Shown here: positions 17,346 through 26,587 of the stretch, piece by piece
How positions within the stretch are numbered: the stretch's first letter is position 1
How the letters are laid out: each line of letters begins with the position of its first letter
Assembly (NCBI RefSeq): GCF_009936235.1
Contig: NZ_AP022314.1
Location: forward strand, 4,340,001 to 4,404,000
DNA: 64,000 nt
DNA from: Mycobacterium xenopi
Lineage (GTDB): Bacteria; Actinomycetota; Actinomycetes; Mycobacteriales; Mycobacteriaceae
Direction: 5' to 3'
The notes under the pieces: generated by a model
Told to the model about the DNA's origin: nothing
Database searches by the model: none
Seen by the model: only the letters and a program-made list of their open reading frames with translations
Position numbers and translations under genes: made by a program

Positions 17346-18716
17346 TCACTGCGTGGTGGGTGTAGCGCCGCTTCGGGCGGCTTTGAAGTCGGTGGCGGCT
17401 TCCAGGTGATCGACGATGCGCGGCGGATAATCAGGGGCTGCCCCGGGCCGTTGCCACGGTGTGTGGATGTCAGGGCCGCAAATGTCGGCCAGCTCAGGGA
17501 TCCAGCGCCGCACGTAATCGCCGTTGGGGTCGTAGCGTTGGGCCTGCCGTATCGGGTTCAACACCCGGTTGGGTCGGGTGTCGGTGCCGGTTCCGGCCAC
17601 CCATTGCCAGTTGAGTTGGTTGTTGGCCACGTCCGCATCGACCAGCAGGCTCATGAAGTGAGCGGCACCGAGTCGCCAATCGAGGTAGAGAGTTTTGGCC
17701 AGAAAGCTCGCGGTGATCAGACGAGCGCGGTTGTGCATCCAGCCTTCGGCAGCCAGCTGCCGCATCCCGGCGTCGACGATGGGATAGCCGGTGCGTCCAT
17801 CGCGCCAGGCGTCCAGCCAGCGCGCATTGTGGTGCCAGCGGTCGTGGTGGGTTCGGTAGTCGGAGCGGGCCGCCTCCGGCCGCGCGGCGAGGACTTGATG
17901 ATGGAAGTCACGCCAGGCCAACTGGCGGACAAAGGATTTACGTCCCTCGCTGGACTGCGTTGTCCGGTGCGCGATTTCGGTGGGCGACAGGCACCCGAAG
18001 TGCAGGTACGGCGAAAGGCGTGAGGTCGCGTCGGCGGCCAGGTCGTCGTGGCGGCTGTCATAGCGATCGACCCCGGTGTAAAGCCAGCGGCTCAGCAGCC
18101 GCCGCCCAGTGCTCTCCCCACCCGTGGCCAGCCGCGGCGAGGCGGCCCCTGGGCACAGCTCGCCGGCGCGGGGGATGGGCTCGCCGCGGCTGTGCGGAAC
18201 GGTCAACGTGGTTGGGGCCCGCAACGGTTTGCGGCCCCGCGTGGCCAGCCAGCGCCGGTAGTAGGGCGTGAACACCGTGAAGTGATCGCCGCCGCTCGGC
18301 ACGATGCTGCCCGGCTCGGCCACCGTGATGGAGCCGGCGTGGACATGCAGATCGCAGCCATGCCCGGCCAGCGCGCGGCGCAATCGCCGTTCGCGGCGCT
18401 GGCTGTAGGCGCTCACATCGGCGGCGATGTGGACGTCGGTAATCGACAACTCGTCGACGACGCGCAGCACTTCGTCGACGAACTGCCCGCGCCGCACGAT
18501 CAAGCGGCCACCTCGGCGACGTAGTTCGTCGTCGAGGTCGGTGAGCGCGTCAACCAGGAACGCGGCCTTGTTGGGCGTGACATAGTCGCTGGACAGGATC
18601 GCTTCGTCGAGGACGAAGACCGGCACGACTGCGTCGCCGCCGCGGTGGGCGGCGGTCAGCACGGGATTGTCGTGAACCCGCAAGTCCCTGGTAAACAGGG
18701 CCATCGTCACGGTCAT
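17346..18716 (-). CDS. phr: Deoxyribodipyrimidine photolyase
   Basis: A 456-residue photolyase/cryptochrome family protein that repairs UV-induced cyclobutane dimers using blue light and FADH-. The N-terminal antenna domain begins TMALFTRDLRVHDNPVL. The FAD domain has RLSPYLHFGCLSPTEI, GYPIVDAGMRQLAAEGWMHN, RARLITASFLAKTLYLDWR and the ADVANNQLNWQWVAGTG tryptophan region expected of class I CPD photolyases. It heads a four-gene minus-strand operon, preceded by a SigF-like promoter and the 11-bp repeat operator at 18852-18868. Confidence 0.94.
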   Translation of the reverse strand: MTVTMALFTRDLRVHDNPVLTAAHRGGDAVVPVFVLDEAILSSDYVTPNKAAFLVDALTDLDDELRRRGGRLIVRRGQFVDEVLRVVDELSITDVHIAADVSAYSQRRERRLRRALAGHGCDLHVHAGSITVAEPGSIVPSGGDHFTVFTPYYRRWLATRGRKPLRAPTTLTVPHSRGEPIPRAGELCPGAASPRLATGGESTGRRLLSRWLYTGVDRYDSRHDDLAADATSRLSPYLHFGCLSPTEIAHRTTQSSEGRKSFVRQLAWRDFHHQVLAARPEAARSDYRTHHDRWHHNARWLDAWRDGRTGYPIVDAGMRQLAAEGWMHNRARLITASFLAKTLYLDWRLGAAHFMSLLVDADVANNQLNWQWVAGTGTDTRPNRVLNPIRQAQRYDPNGDYVRRWIPELADICGPDIHTPWQRPGAAPDYPPRIVDHLEAATDFKAARSGATPTTQ

Positions 18717-18818
18717 GGCTTCGAATCCTTCGCGCAGTAGCCGCCGTCAGCTCGAACGCGGCAGCGATCGGGCTGGGTCGCGCGGCACTGCAGCGCCGGG
18801 CGGGCTCACTTAGCGAAT

Positions 18819-18868
18819 CTACCCGTCGCTCAGGACCAGCCAAACCAAATTTGCATCATTTATGCATC
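18819..18868 (-). promoter_or_regulatory. phr operon upstream region: SigF-like promoter next to GATGCA 11-bp direct repeat
   Basis: Reading the minus strand, GATGCA occurs at 18868-18863 and 18857-18852, 11 bp apart, followed by GGTTT (18846-18842), a 17-bp spacer and GGGTAG (18824-18819). GGTTT-N15 to 17-GGGTAY is the mycobacterial SigF consensus. The photolyase ATG is about 100 bp further on. The repeat directly abuts the -35 box, a suitable place for a repressor. The intergenic interval 18717-18875 holds nothing else recognisable. Confidence 0.6.
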
Positions 18869-18875
18869 GTTAGCT

Positions 18876-19403
18876 CTAGTACGGGATGATCCCGACGAGG
18901 CAGTGCGGCATCCGCTGGCAGTAGTACCAGCCGTACAGCGGTGCCGCCGCCGCCACCGACGCGAACAGCGCCGACATCACCGCGATCGCTAGCGCCGAAA
19001 GCAGCGGCCTGTCGTGCACCATCGCCAGCATCAACCCTGCGACGGTGCAGACGACGACGTAGACCAGGACCGCGAATACCGCGGGGGTCTTGTTGATCGA
19101 GTGATACCACCAATAGAACAGGCCCAACCCGATCGGCGCCGCGACGACCCACACTGCGCCGACGAGCAGGGCGAGCTTCCACCACTTCAGGAAGTAGTAC
19201 CGGCCGGGCACGATGACTGGCTGCACCGGCGCCGGTATGGGCTCAGACGGTGACGCCTCGGCTGTCGATACCGGATCGGGGGCCGCGTGTCGCCCGGTGG
19301 CCGCTGCCTGGTCCGCGGCGGATTCCAGCGGCTGGGAAATCGCGCCGGTGTCAAAGGTCGGCGTGTACGGCTCGGTCTTCGGCTGCGATTCGTCGTCAGG
19401 CAT
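18876..19403 (-). CDS. Conserved mycobacterial membrane protein (Rv0461-like)
   Basis: A 175-residue protein. Residues 1-68 are hydrophilic and rich in Pro, Glu and Ala. Three hydrophobic segments follow at about 75-98, 106-130 and 134-155, and the C-terminus YGWYYCQRMPHCLVGIIPY has two cysteines. The order beside the small membrane protein, DUF779 and aldehyde dehydrogenase matches Rv0461-Rv0458. No function is known. It overlaps the preceding gene by 8 bp. It marks the start of the M. tuberculosis-like backbone after the light island. Confidence 0.8.
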   Translation of the reverse strand: MPDDESQPKTEPYTPTFDTGAISQPLESAADQAAATGRHAAPDPVSTAEASPSEPIPAPVQPVIVPGRYYFLKWWKLALLVGAVWVVAAPIGLGLFYWWYHSINKTPAVFAVLVYVVVCTVAGLMLAMVHDRPLLSALAIAVMSALFASVAAAAPLYGWYYCQRMPHCLVGIIPY

Positions 19404-19674
19404 TGGCGCCCACCTGGATCGCGACGAGCAGCCCGAACCACCCCGGTGCCAGCGCGAGGAGAAACGCGCCGAGGGCGGTCACCCAGCGATGCCGGGATAA
19501 CAGGATCAGCAACAGGCCCAGCGCACTGGGCACCCCGACCACCAAGGCGATCACGACATCCGGCCGCACCCTGGTATGGACACTCACGGTGGCCGCCGCT
19601 GCCGCCAGCAACCCCGTCGCGGTGCCGGCCAGCATGGCGCTGGCGAGCAGCCAGGCACGTGGAAGCGGAATCAC
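19396..19674 (-). CDS. Small hydrophobic membrane protein (Rv0460-like)
   Basis: A 92-residue protein with GTG start and three hydrophobic stretches (about 7-28, 38-58, 68-85), nearly without charged residues outside the loops. Position and size agree with Rv0460. It overlaps the downstream membrane gene, suggesting a pair. Function unknown. Confidence 0.72.
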   Translation of the reverse strand: MIPLPRAWLLASAMLAGTATGLLAAAAATVSVHTRVRPDVVIALVVGVPSALGLLLILLSRHRWVTALGAFLLALAPGWFGLLVAIQVGANA

Positions 19675-19704
19675 GCCTTACGACCTTACTGGCGCAGCCG
19701 TCGG

Positions 19705-20202
19705 CTAGCGCGTCACTTCCCCGGCGCGCCTTGCGGGTACCGGACATGCGTCGGCGGCCTGCGCGACAACCGGGCCGCGCGACGGCGGGCGCTCACCACG
19801 CTCGTAGTCGGCGCCGGTGATCACCGGCGCGTCGCCCAGCAACGCGTTCTCGGCGTCGCTGAAGGCCCGTCCGCGGCTCAGGAAGCGCATCCCCTCCGGT
19901 GCTTCCAGGCTGAACCCGCCGCCGCGGCCCGGCACCACATCGATGACAAGCTGGGTGTGCTTCCACGTCTCAAACTGCGGACCCGAGATCCACACCGGGA
20001 CCCCGTCGCCGATGTCGAGCACACCGAGCAGCACGTCGCGGTCGCCGACCAGGAAGTCCCCGTCCGGATAGCACATCGGCGACGACCCGTCGCAACAGCC
20101 GCCGGACTGGTGGAACATCACCGGGCCGTGGCGCTCTTGCAGCTGGCGCAGCAGCTGCGCGGCGGCCGCGGTGATCACCACCCGGGGCGGCGGTGTGTTC
20201 AT
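19705..20202 (-). CDS. DUF779 domain protein (Rv0459-like)
   Basis: A 165-residue soluble protein. The segment MFHQSGGCCDGSSPMC carries the cysteine cluster typical of DUF779, a family nearly always encoded just after an AldA-type aldehyde dehydrogenase. Its role is unknown, though metal binding by the cysteines is plausible. The start is ATG 20202; GTG 20211, touching the dehydrogenase stop, is an alternative. The tight spacing predicts translational coupling with the dehydrogenase. Confidence 0.85.
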   Translation of the reverse strand: MNTPPPRVVITAAAAQLLRQLQERHGPVMFHQSGGCCDGSSPMCYPDGDFLVGDRDVLLGVLDIGDGVPVWISGPQFETWKHTQLVIDVVPGRGGGFSLEAPEGMRFLSRGRAFSDAENALLGDAPVITGADYERGERPPSRGPVVAQAADACPVPARRAGEVTR

Positions 20203-20212
20203 CACGCGCACA

Positions 20213-21736
<1,524 letters not shown>

Positions 21737-21802
21737 CGGTATCAGCTCCTCGTTGCTTGCTGTAACACAGCTCACAGTACCGCTGCGGCCACAATGTGTT
21801 CC

Positions 21803-23821
21803 ATGGCCGCTGAACCGTTGGACGACCCGTATCTGTGGCTGGAGGACATCACCGGCGAGGATGCACTGGACTGGGTTCGGGCGCACAACGAGCCGACCGT
21901 GGCCGAGTTCGGCGGTCCGGATTTCGAGCGGATGCGCGCCGATGCGCTGGAGGTGCTCGACACCGACGCCCGCATCCCCTATGTGCGCCGCCGGGGCGAA
22001 TTCCTCTACAACTTCTGGCGCGATGCCGCCAACCCGCGCGGCCTGTGGCGGCGCACCACGCTGGAGAGCTACCGCAGCGAAAAACCGGACTGGGAGGTAC
22101 TGATCGACGTCGACGAACTGAGCCGCGCCGACGACGAAAACTGGGTGTGGGCCGGGGCAACCGTCCTCGAACCCGAGTACACCCGGGCGCTCATCGGCCT
22201 GTCCCGTGGCGGCTCAGACGCGGCGGTGATCCGCGAACTCGACATGGCCACACGTGAATTCGTCCCCGACGGGTTCGCGCTGCCCGAAGCCAAGACGTAC
22301 ATCAGCTGGGCCGATGCGGATACCGTCCTGGTGGGCACCGACTTCGGCCACGACTCGCTGACCGAATCCGGCTATCCGCGCCTCGTCAAGCGATGGCGGC
22401 GCGGGCAGCCGTTGACCGAGGCACAGACGCTGTTCGAAGGGTCGCGGAGTGACGTCCTGGTGGCGGCCTCGGTCGACCGCACTCCCGGTTTCGAGCGCAC
22501 CCTGCTGCGGCGGGCAGTCGACTTCTTCAACGACGAGGTCTACGAGCTGCGCGGTGATGAGCTCATCCGAATCGACGCACCCACCGACGCGACCCTCTCG
22601 GTGCACCGGCAGTGGTTGCTGATCGAGCTGCGCACGGACTGGTCCACCGGCACCGCGTGCTACCCGGCCGGCTCGCTGGTGGCCGCCGACTACGAGAAAT
22701 TCCTCGCCGGAACAGCGTCCTTACAGGTGGTATTCGAGCCCGACGAGCACACCTGCCTGCACCAGTACGCCTGGACCCGCGACCGGCTTTTCCTGGTCAC
22801 GCTGGCCGACGTGGCCAGCCGGGTCGAGGCCGTCACACCGGGCAGCTGGGCGCGCCAACCGGTGCCCGGCCTGCCGACCGCCGCGACGACGGTGATCGCC
22901 GCCGCCGACGACACCGGCGACGAGATCTTCCTGGATTCCAGCGGATTCGACACCCCGTCCCGGCTGCTGCGCGGCACTACCGACGAGCCGCTGGCAGAAA
23001 TCAAATCCGCACCGTCGTTCTTCGACGCCGGAAACCTCAGCGTCACACAGCATTTCGTCGCATCTAAGGACGGCGCGTCGATTCCGTACTTTGTCGTCCG
23101 CCCGCGCGACGTCTCGGGGCCCGGGCCCACGCTGTTGTCCGGCTACGGCGGCTTCGAGGTGGCGCGCACGCCAGGCTACGACGGGGTGCTGGGCCGGTTG
23201 TGGCTCGCCCGCGGCGGCACCTATGTGCTGGCCAACATCCGCGGCGGCGGTGAATACGGACCACGCTGGCACACCCAGGCCATGCGGGAGCACCGGCACC
23301 TGGTGGCCGAGGACTTCGCCGCGGTGGCAACGGATTTGGTACAGCGCGGCATCACCACTGTCGACCGGCTCGGCGCCCAGGGCGGCAGCAACGGCGGGTT
23401 GCTGATGGGCATCATGCTCACCCAGTATCCGCAGCTCTTCGGTGCGCTGGTGTGCCAGGTGCCGCTGCTGGACATGCGCCGGTTTCACCGGCTGCTGGCG
23501 GGTGCATCGTGGGTGGCCGAATACGGTGACCCGGACAATCCCGACGATTGGGAGTTCATCTCCGAATACTCGCCGTATCAACATATTTCCGCCGACGCGC
23601 ACTATCCGCCGGTGCTGATCACCACGTCGACGCGCGACGACCGGGTACATCCGGGGCATGCCCGCAAGATGACCGCAGCGCTGGAGGCCGCCGGGCACCG
23701 GGTCTGGTACTACGAAAACATCGAGGGCGGACACGCCGGCGCGGCCGACAACGCGCAGATCGCATTCAAAGCGGCACTAAGCTTCTCGTTCCTGTGGCGG
23801 ATGCTCGGCCAGGAGCATTGA
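21803..23821 (+). CDS. Prolyl oligopeptidase family serine peptidase (Rv0457c-like)
   Basis: A 672-residue S9A peptidase. An N-terminal beta-propeller region (about 70-400) is followed by an alpha/beta-hydrolase domain. The catalytic Ser is in GAQGGSNGGLLMG (about 530), the Asp in STRDDRVHPGHA (about 610) and the His in EGGHAGAADN (about 644). No signal peptide is visible, so the enzyme is cytoplasmic and probably hydrolyses short proline-containing peptides. ATG 21803 is chosen; ATG 21794 in frame is equally close to the promoter. Confidence 0.92.
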   Translation: MAAEPLDDPYLWLEDITGEDALDWVRAHNEPTVAEFGGPDFERMRADALEVLDTDARIPYVRRRGEFLYNFWRDAANPRGLWRRTTLESYRSEKPDWEVLIDVDELSRADDENWVWAGATVLEPEYTRALIGLSRGGSDAAVIRELDMATREFVPDGFALPEAKTYISWADADTVLVGTDFGHDSLTESGYPRLVKRWRRGQPLTEAQTLFEGSRSDVLVAASVDRTPGFERTLLRRAVDFFNDEVYELRGDELIRIDAPTDATLSVHRQWLLIELRTDWSTGTACYPAGSLVAADYEKFLAGTASLQVVFEPDEHTCLHQYAWTRDRLFLVTLADVASRVEAVTPGSWARQPVPGLPTAATTVIAAADDTGDEIFLDSSGFDTPSRLLRGTTDEPLAEIKSAPSFFDAGNLSVTQHFVASKDGASIPYFVVRPRDVSGPGPTLLSGYGGFEVARTPGYDGVLGRLWLARGGTYVLANIRGGGEYGPRWHTQAMREHRHLVAEDFAAVATDLVQRGITTVDRLGAQGGSNGGLLMGIMLTQYPQLFGALVCQVPLLDMRRFHRLLAGASWVAEYGDPDNPDDWEFISEYSPYQHISADAHYPPVLITTSTRDDRVHPGHARKMTAALEAAGHRVWYYENIEGGHAGAADNAQIAFKAALSFSFLWRMLGQEH

Positions 23822-23871
23822 ACCTCTTGGCCGCGCCGACCGTCTCACCAATAGGAGTCGAGGAGGTCGAG

Positions 23872-23988
23872 ATGAGTCCATTACTGCTGGCCTGCCTGTC
23901 GATTGGCGGCCCGGTGGCGGGCCTTGGCCTAGTCGAGCTGCAAGCGCGCCTCGAGCGATGGGACCAGGAACGCCACGCCGAGGACTAG
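23872..23988 (+). CDS. 38-residue small protein with strong ribosome-binding site
   Basis: A short frame encodes a protein with a hydrophobic N-terminal half (SPLLLACLSIGGPVAGLGL) and a charged C-terminal half (RLERWDQERHAED). GAGGAGG sits five bases upstream of the ATG, one of the best Shine-Dalgarno matches in the window. It lies between the peptidase and the SRPBCC gene on the same strand, 50 and 9 bp away. Function unknown; a membrane-anchored micropeptide is a reasonable description. Confidence 0.6.
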   Translation: MSPLLLACLSIGGPVAGLGLVELQARLERWDQERHAED

Positions 23989-23997
23989 CCTCAGGGC

Positions 23998-24468
23998 ATG
24001 ACCGTCATCACCGTCGACGCCGGACCCAAACAGGTGAGTCGCGCGGTTGAGGTCGCCGCGCCGGCCAGTGAGTTGTTCGCCATCGTCGCCGACCCGCGCC
24101 GCCACCATGAGCTCGACGGCTCGGGCACGGTCGGAGCGAACATCCGCGGACCCGAGCGTCTCGAAGCAGGTGCGCGATTTGCCACCAAGATGAAGATGTT
24201 CGGCATGCCCTATCGCATCACCAGCACGGTGACCGCGTTCGAACCCGACCGGCTCATCGAATGGCGCCACCCCGTCGGCCACCGCTGGCGCTGGGAGTTC
24301 GCCGCGATCACGCCCACCAAGACCCGGGTCACCGAGACCTTCGACTATCGCGACGCCGGACCGGTGAAGAACTGGCTCAAGTACTACGAGCTGACCGGCT
24401 TCGCCAAGCGCAACGCCGCCGGCATCGAAGCCACCCTGCGACGGCTCGCGGACCGCTACGGCGGCTGA
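23998..24468 (+). CDS. SRPBCC family (polyketide cyclase/dehydrase-like) protein
   Basis: A 156-residue protein with a START-like fold: VSRAVEVAAPASELFAIVADP at the N-terminus, central beta-strands (DRLIEWRHPVGHRWRWEF) and a C-terminal amphipathic helix (RNAAGIEATLRRLADRYGG). The family binds hydrophobic ligands in a cavity; no ligand can be assigned. It precedes the SigK operon but is separated from it by the SigK-type promoter. Confidence 0.85.
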   Translation: MTVITVDAGPKQVSRAVEVAAPASELFAIVADPRRHHELDGSGTVGANIRGPERLEAGARFATKMKMFGMPYRITSTVTAFEPDRLIEWRHPVGHRWRWEFAAITPTKTRVTETFDYRDAGPVKNWLKYYELTGFAKRNAAGIEATLRRLADRYGG

Positions 24469-24507
24469 CCCCTACCGGCCCGCGGGCTGGCCGGGCGTCG
24501 TAGCGCG

Positions 24508-24534
24508 CCGTCCGCGCCCCGCTCGGCTCCGAAT
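24508..24534 (+). promoter_or_regulatory. SigK-type promoter
   Basis: CCGTCC (24508-24513), a 15-bp spacer and CCGAAT (24529-24534) match the M. tuberculosis SigK consensus CCATCC-N15/16-CCGAAT with one mismatch. A start site 6-8 bp downstream would fall at 24540-24542, on the first codon of the FAD oxidoreductase. That implies a leaderless transcript and autoregulation of the operon that encodes sigK. Confidence 0.72.
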
Positions 24535-24541
24535 CCCTCAT

Positions 24542-25849
24542 GTGCGACGACGATTCGATGCACCGGCACGCTCCGTCGCGGTGATCGGCAGCGGCGTGGC
24601 GGGCCTCACCGCAGCCTATGTGCTGTCGCGGCGAGACCGGGTCACCCTATATGAGGCCGACGCCCGGCTCGGCGGGCACGCACACACCCACTTCGTCGAC
24701 CGCGGCGACGGCGTCGTGGTCGCGGTCGACTCGGCATTCCTGGTCCACAACGACCGCACCTACCCGACCCTGTGCCGACTGTTCGACGAGCTCGGTGTCA
24801 CCACTCAGGAATCCGAGATGTCGATGTCGATCACCGACGAAAACAGCGGTCTCGAATATGGCGGCGCGCTTGGCATGCGGGGGCTATTCGCCTGCTGGCA
24901 GTCGCTTCGACCGAGCTACCTGCGCATGCTCGCCGAAATCGTCCGTTTCCACCGTGCCGCGAAGCGGCTGCTGCGCAACGGCGCCGACGACGACCTCGAA
25001 ACCCTTGGCAGCTTTCTGGACCGACACGGCTTCTCCGCGTTTTTCGTCGACCACTTCATCACACCGTTGGTGGCGGGCGTGTGGTCCTGTGGCGGCGGCG
25101 ACGCGTTGCGCTATCCGGCGCGGTATCTATTCGTCTTCCTGGCCAACCACGGGATGCTGTCGGTGTTTGGTTCACCGACATGGCGCACCGTCAGCGGGGG
25201 CTCGGCAACCTACGTAGCGGCAGTCGCCTCGCGGCTCGATGAGGTCTGCACCGGGACGCCCGTGCATTGGTTGCGCCGGCTGCCCAACGGTGTGCAGGTG
25301 CAGGCGGGCGAGGCCGCGCCGCGGTTCTTCGACGCGGCCGTCGTCGCGGTCCATCCCGACCAGGCGTTGCTGCTGCTCGACGACCCCTCGCCGTACGAGC
25401 GCGCGGTTCTCGGCGCGATCCGCTACTGCCCGAACCGCGCGCTGCTGCACACCGACGAGTCGCTGCTGCCCCGCCGTCGCCACGCCCGCGCCTCGTGGAA
25501 CTACCTGATCACCTCTACCAGCGACCAAGTGCTGATCACCTACGACGTCAGCAGACTCATGCGGATCCCCGGCGGCCGGCGATTTTTGGTGACCCTCGGC
25601 GGCCATGACCGGGTCGATCCACGATCGGTGCTCGCCGAGACGATCTACGCCCATCCATTGTACACACCGGAATCTGTTGCGGCTCAACGGATGTTGCCGA
25701 CCATCGACGACGACCACGTGGTGTTCGCGGGTGCCTATCACGGCTGGGGTTTCCACGAGGACGGGGCAGCGTCGGGGCTCCGCGCGGCCCGGCGTCTCGG
25801 CGTGGACTGGCCAGCGGCTGCCGCACCGAAAGAGGCCGTCGCATGCTGA
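24542..25849 (+). CDS. FAD-dependent amine-oxidase-like oxidoreductase (Rv0449c-like)
   Basis: A 435-residue flavoprotein. SVAVIGSGVAGLTAAYVLSRR is the FAD Rossmann motif, followed by LYEADARLGGHAHTHFVD, and FAGAYHGWGFHEDGAASGL the C-terminal FAD contact. The family, together with DUF1365, a CFA-type methyltransferase and DUF1295, recurs in oxidative or singlet-oxygen-controlled operons in other bacteria, where it modifies unsaturated fatty acids; the exact step here is inferred. GTG 24542 is the start and lies at the predicted SigK transcription start. The stop overlaps DUF1365 by seven bases. Confidence 0.9.
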   Translation: MRRRFDAPARSVAVIGSGVAGLTAAYVLSRRDRVTLYEADARLGGHAHTHFVDRGDGVVVAVDSAFLVHNDRTYPTLCRLFDELGVTTQESEMSMSITDENSGLEYGGALGMRGLFACWQSLRPSYLRMLAEIVRFHRAAKRLLRNGADDDLETLGSFLDRHGFSAFFVDHFITPLVAGVWSCGGGDALRYPARYLFVFLANHGMLSVFGSPTWRTVSGGSATYVAAVASRLDEVCTGTPVHWLRRLPNGVQVQAGEAAPRFFDAAVVAVHPDQALLLLDDPSPYERAVLGAIRYCPNRALLHTDESLLPRRRHARASWNYLITSTSDQVLITYDVSRLMRIPGGRRFLVTLGGHDRVDPRSVLAETIYAHPLYTPESVAAQRMLPTIDDDHVVFAGAYHGWGFHEDGAASGLRAARRLGVDWPAAAAPKEAVAC

Positions 25850-26541
25850 CCCCTGCGATTTATCGGACCACCATCACTCACAGTCGACAGGCCCCGGTGC
25901 GCCACCGCTTCCGGTACCGCAGCTATAGCTGGTATGTCGACATCGATGATCTCCCGCGGCTGCCGTGGTGGCTGAGCTCCTTCGCACGGTTCGAACCGCA
26001 CGACCACCTTGTCGGTCACCCCGGTGATTCGTTGCGCGACAGGGTTTCCGCGTTCCTCGCCGAGCACGACATCACGCCACCCGCTGGCCCCGTCACGGCA
26101 CTGCTGCAGGCACGGGTGCTCGGCTACGTCTTCAACCCGCTGTCGCTGTTCTGGTGCCACGACCGCGGCGGCGCCGTGCGCCGTGTGATCGCGGAGGTGC
26201 ATAACACCTACGGCGGTCGGCATGCCTACCTGTTGCCGTCCGCCGAATCACCGGTGCGGGTCGCTAAGGCGTTCTACGTCTCACCGTTCAATCCGGTAGA
26301 TGGGTACTACACAGTGCGGGCGCCTAGGCCCGGCAGCCACCTGCGGATCATGGTGGCGTTGCACCGTGATAGCCAGCCAGCTTTCGTTGCGACCTTGAGC
26401 GGCAAGCGATTACCGGCGACGGTGTGGCACGTGCTGCGGATGCAGATCGTGGCGCCGCTGGCGCCGATGATGGTGGCGCTGCGTATCCGGGTGCAGGGAA
26501 TCAAGTTGTGGTTGCGACGAGTTCCCGTGGTACCGCGATGA
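25843..26541 (+). CDS. DUF1365 family protein (Rv0448c-like)
   Basis: A 232-residue protein. The motifs HRFRYRSYSWYVDIDDLP near the N-terminus, LGYVFNPLSLFWCHD in the middle and KAFYVSPFNPVDGYY are diagnostic of DUF1365. Its function is unknown, but it is genetically tied to the adjacent flavoprotein and methyltransferase throughout bacteria. It starts inside the flavoprotein stop region (ATGCTGA). Confidence 0.9.
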   Translation: MLTPAIYRTTITHSRQAPVRHRFRYRSYSWYVDIDDLPRLPWWLSSFARFEPHDHLVGHPGDSLRDRVSAFLAEHDITPPAGPVTALLQARVLGYVFNPLSLFWCHDRGGAVRRVIAEVHNTYGGRHAYLLPSAESPVRVAKAFYVSPFNPVDGYYTVRAPRPGSHLRIMVALHRDSQPAFVATLSGKRLPATVWHVLRMQIVAPLAPMMVALRIRVQGIKLWLRRVPVVPR

Positions 26542-26587
26542 ACGTCACCGTCAGCAGGCCACGACCGCCGGCGATCGATGCCCGACG

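Noticed and set aside
1..18716. Carotenoid island as a mobile element
   Set aside because: No integrase, inverted ends or tRNA attachment site is visible in the window, and base composition resembles the rest.
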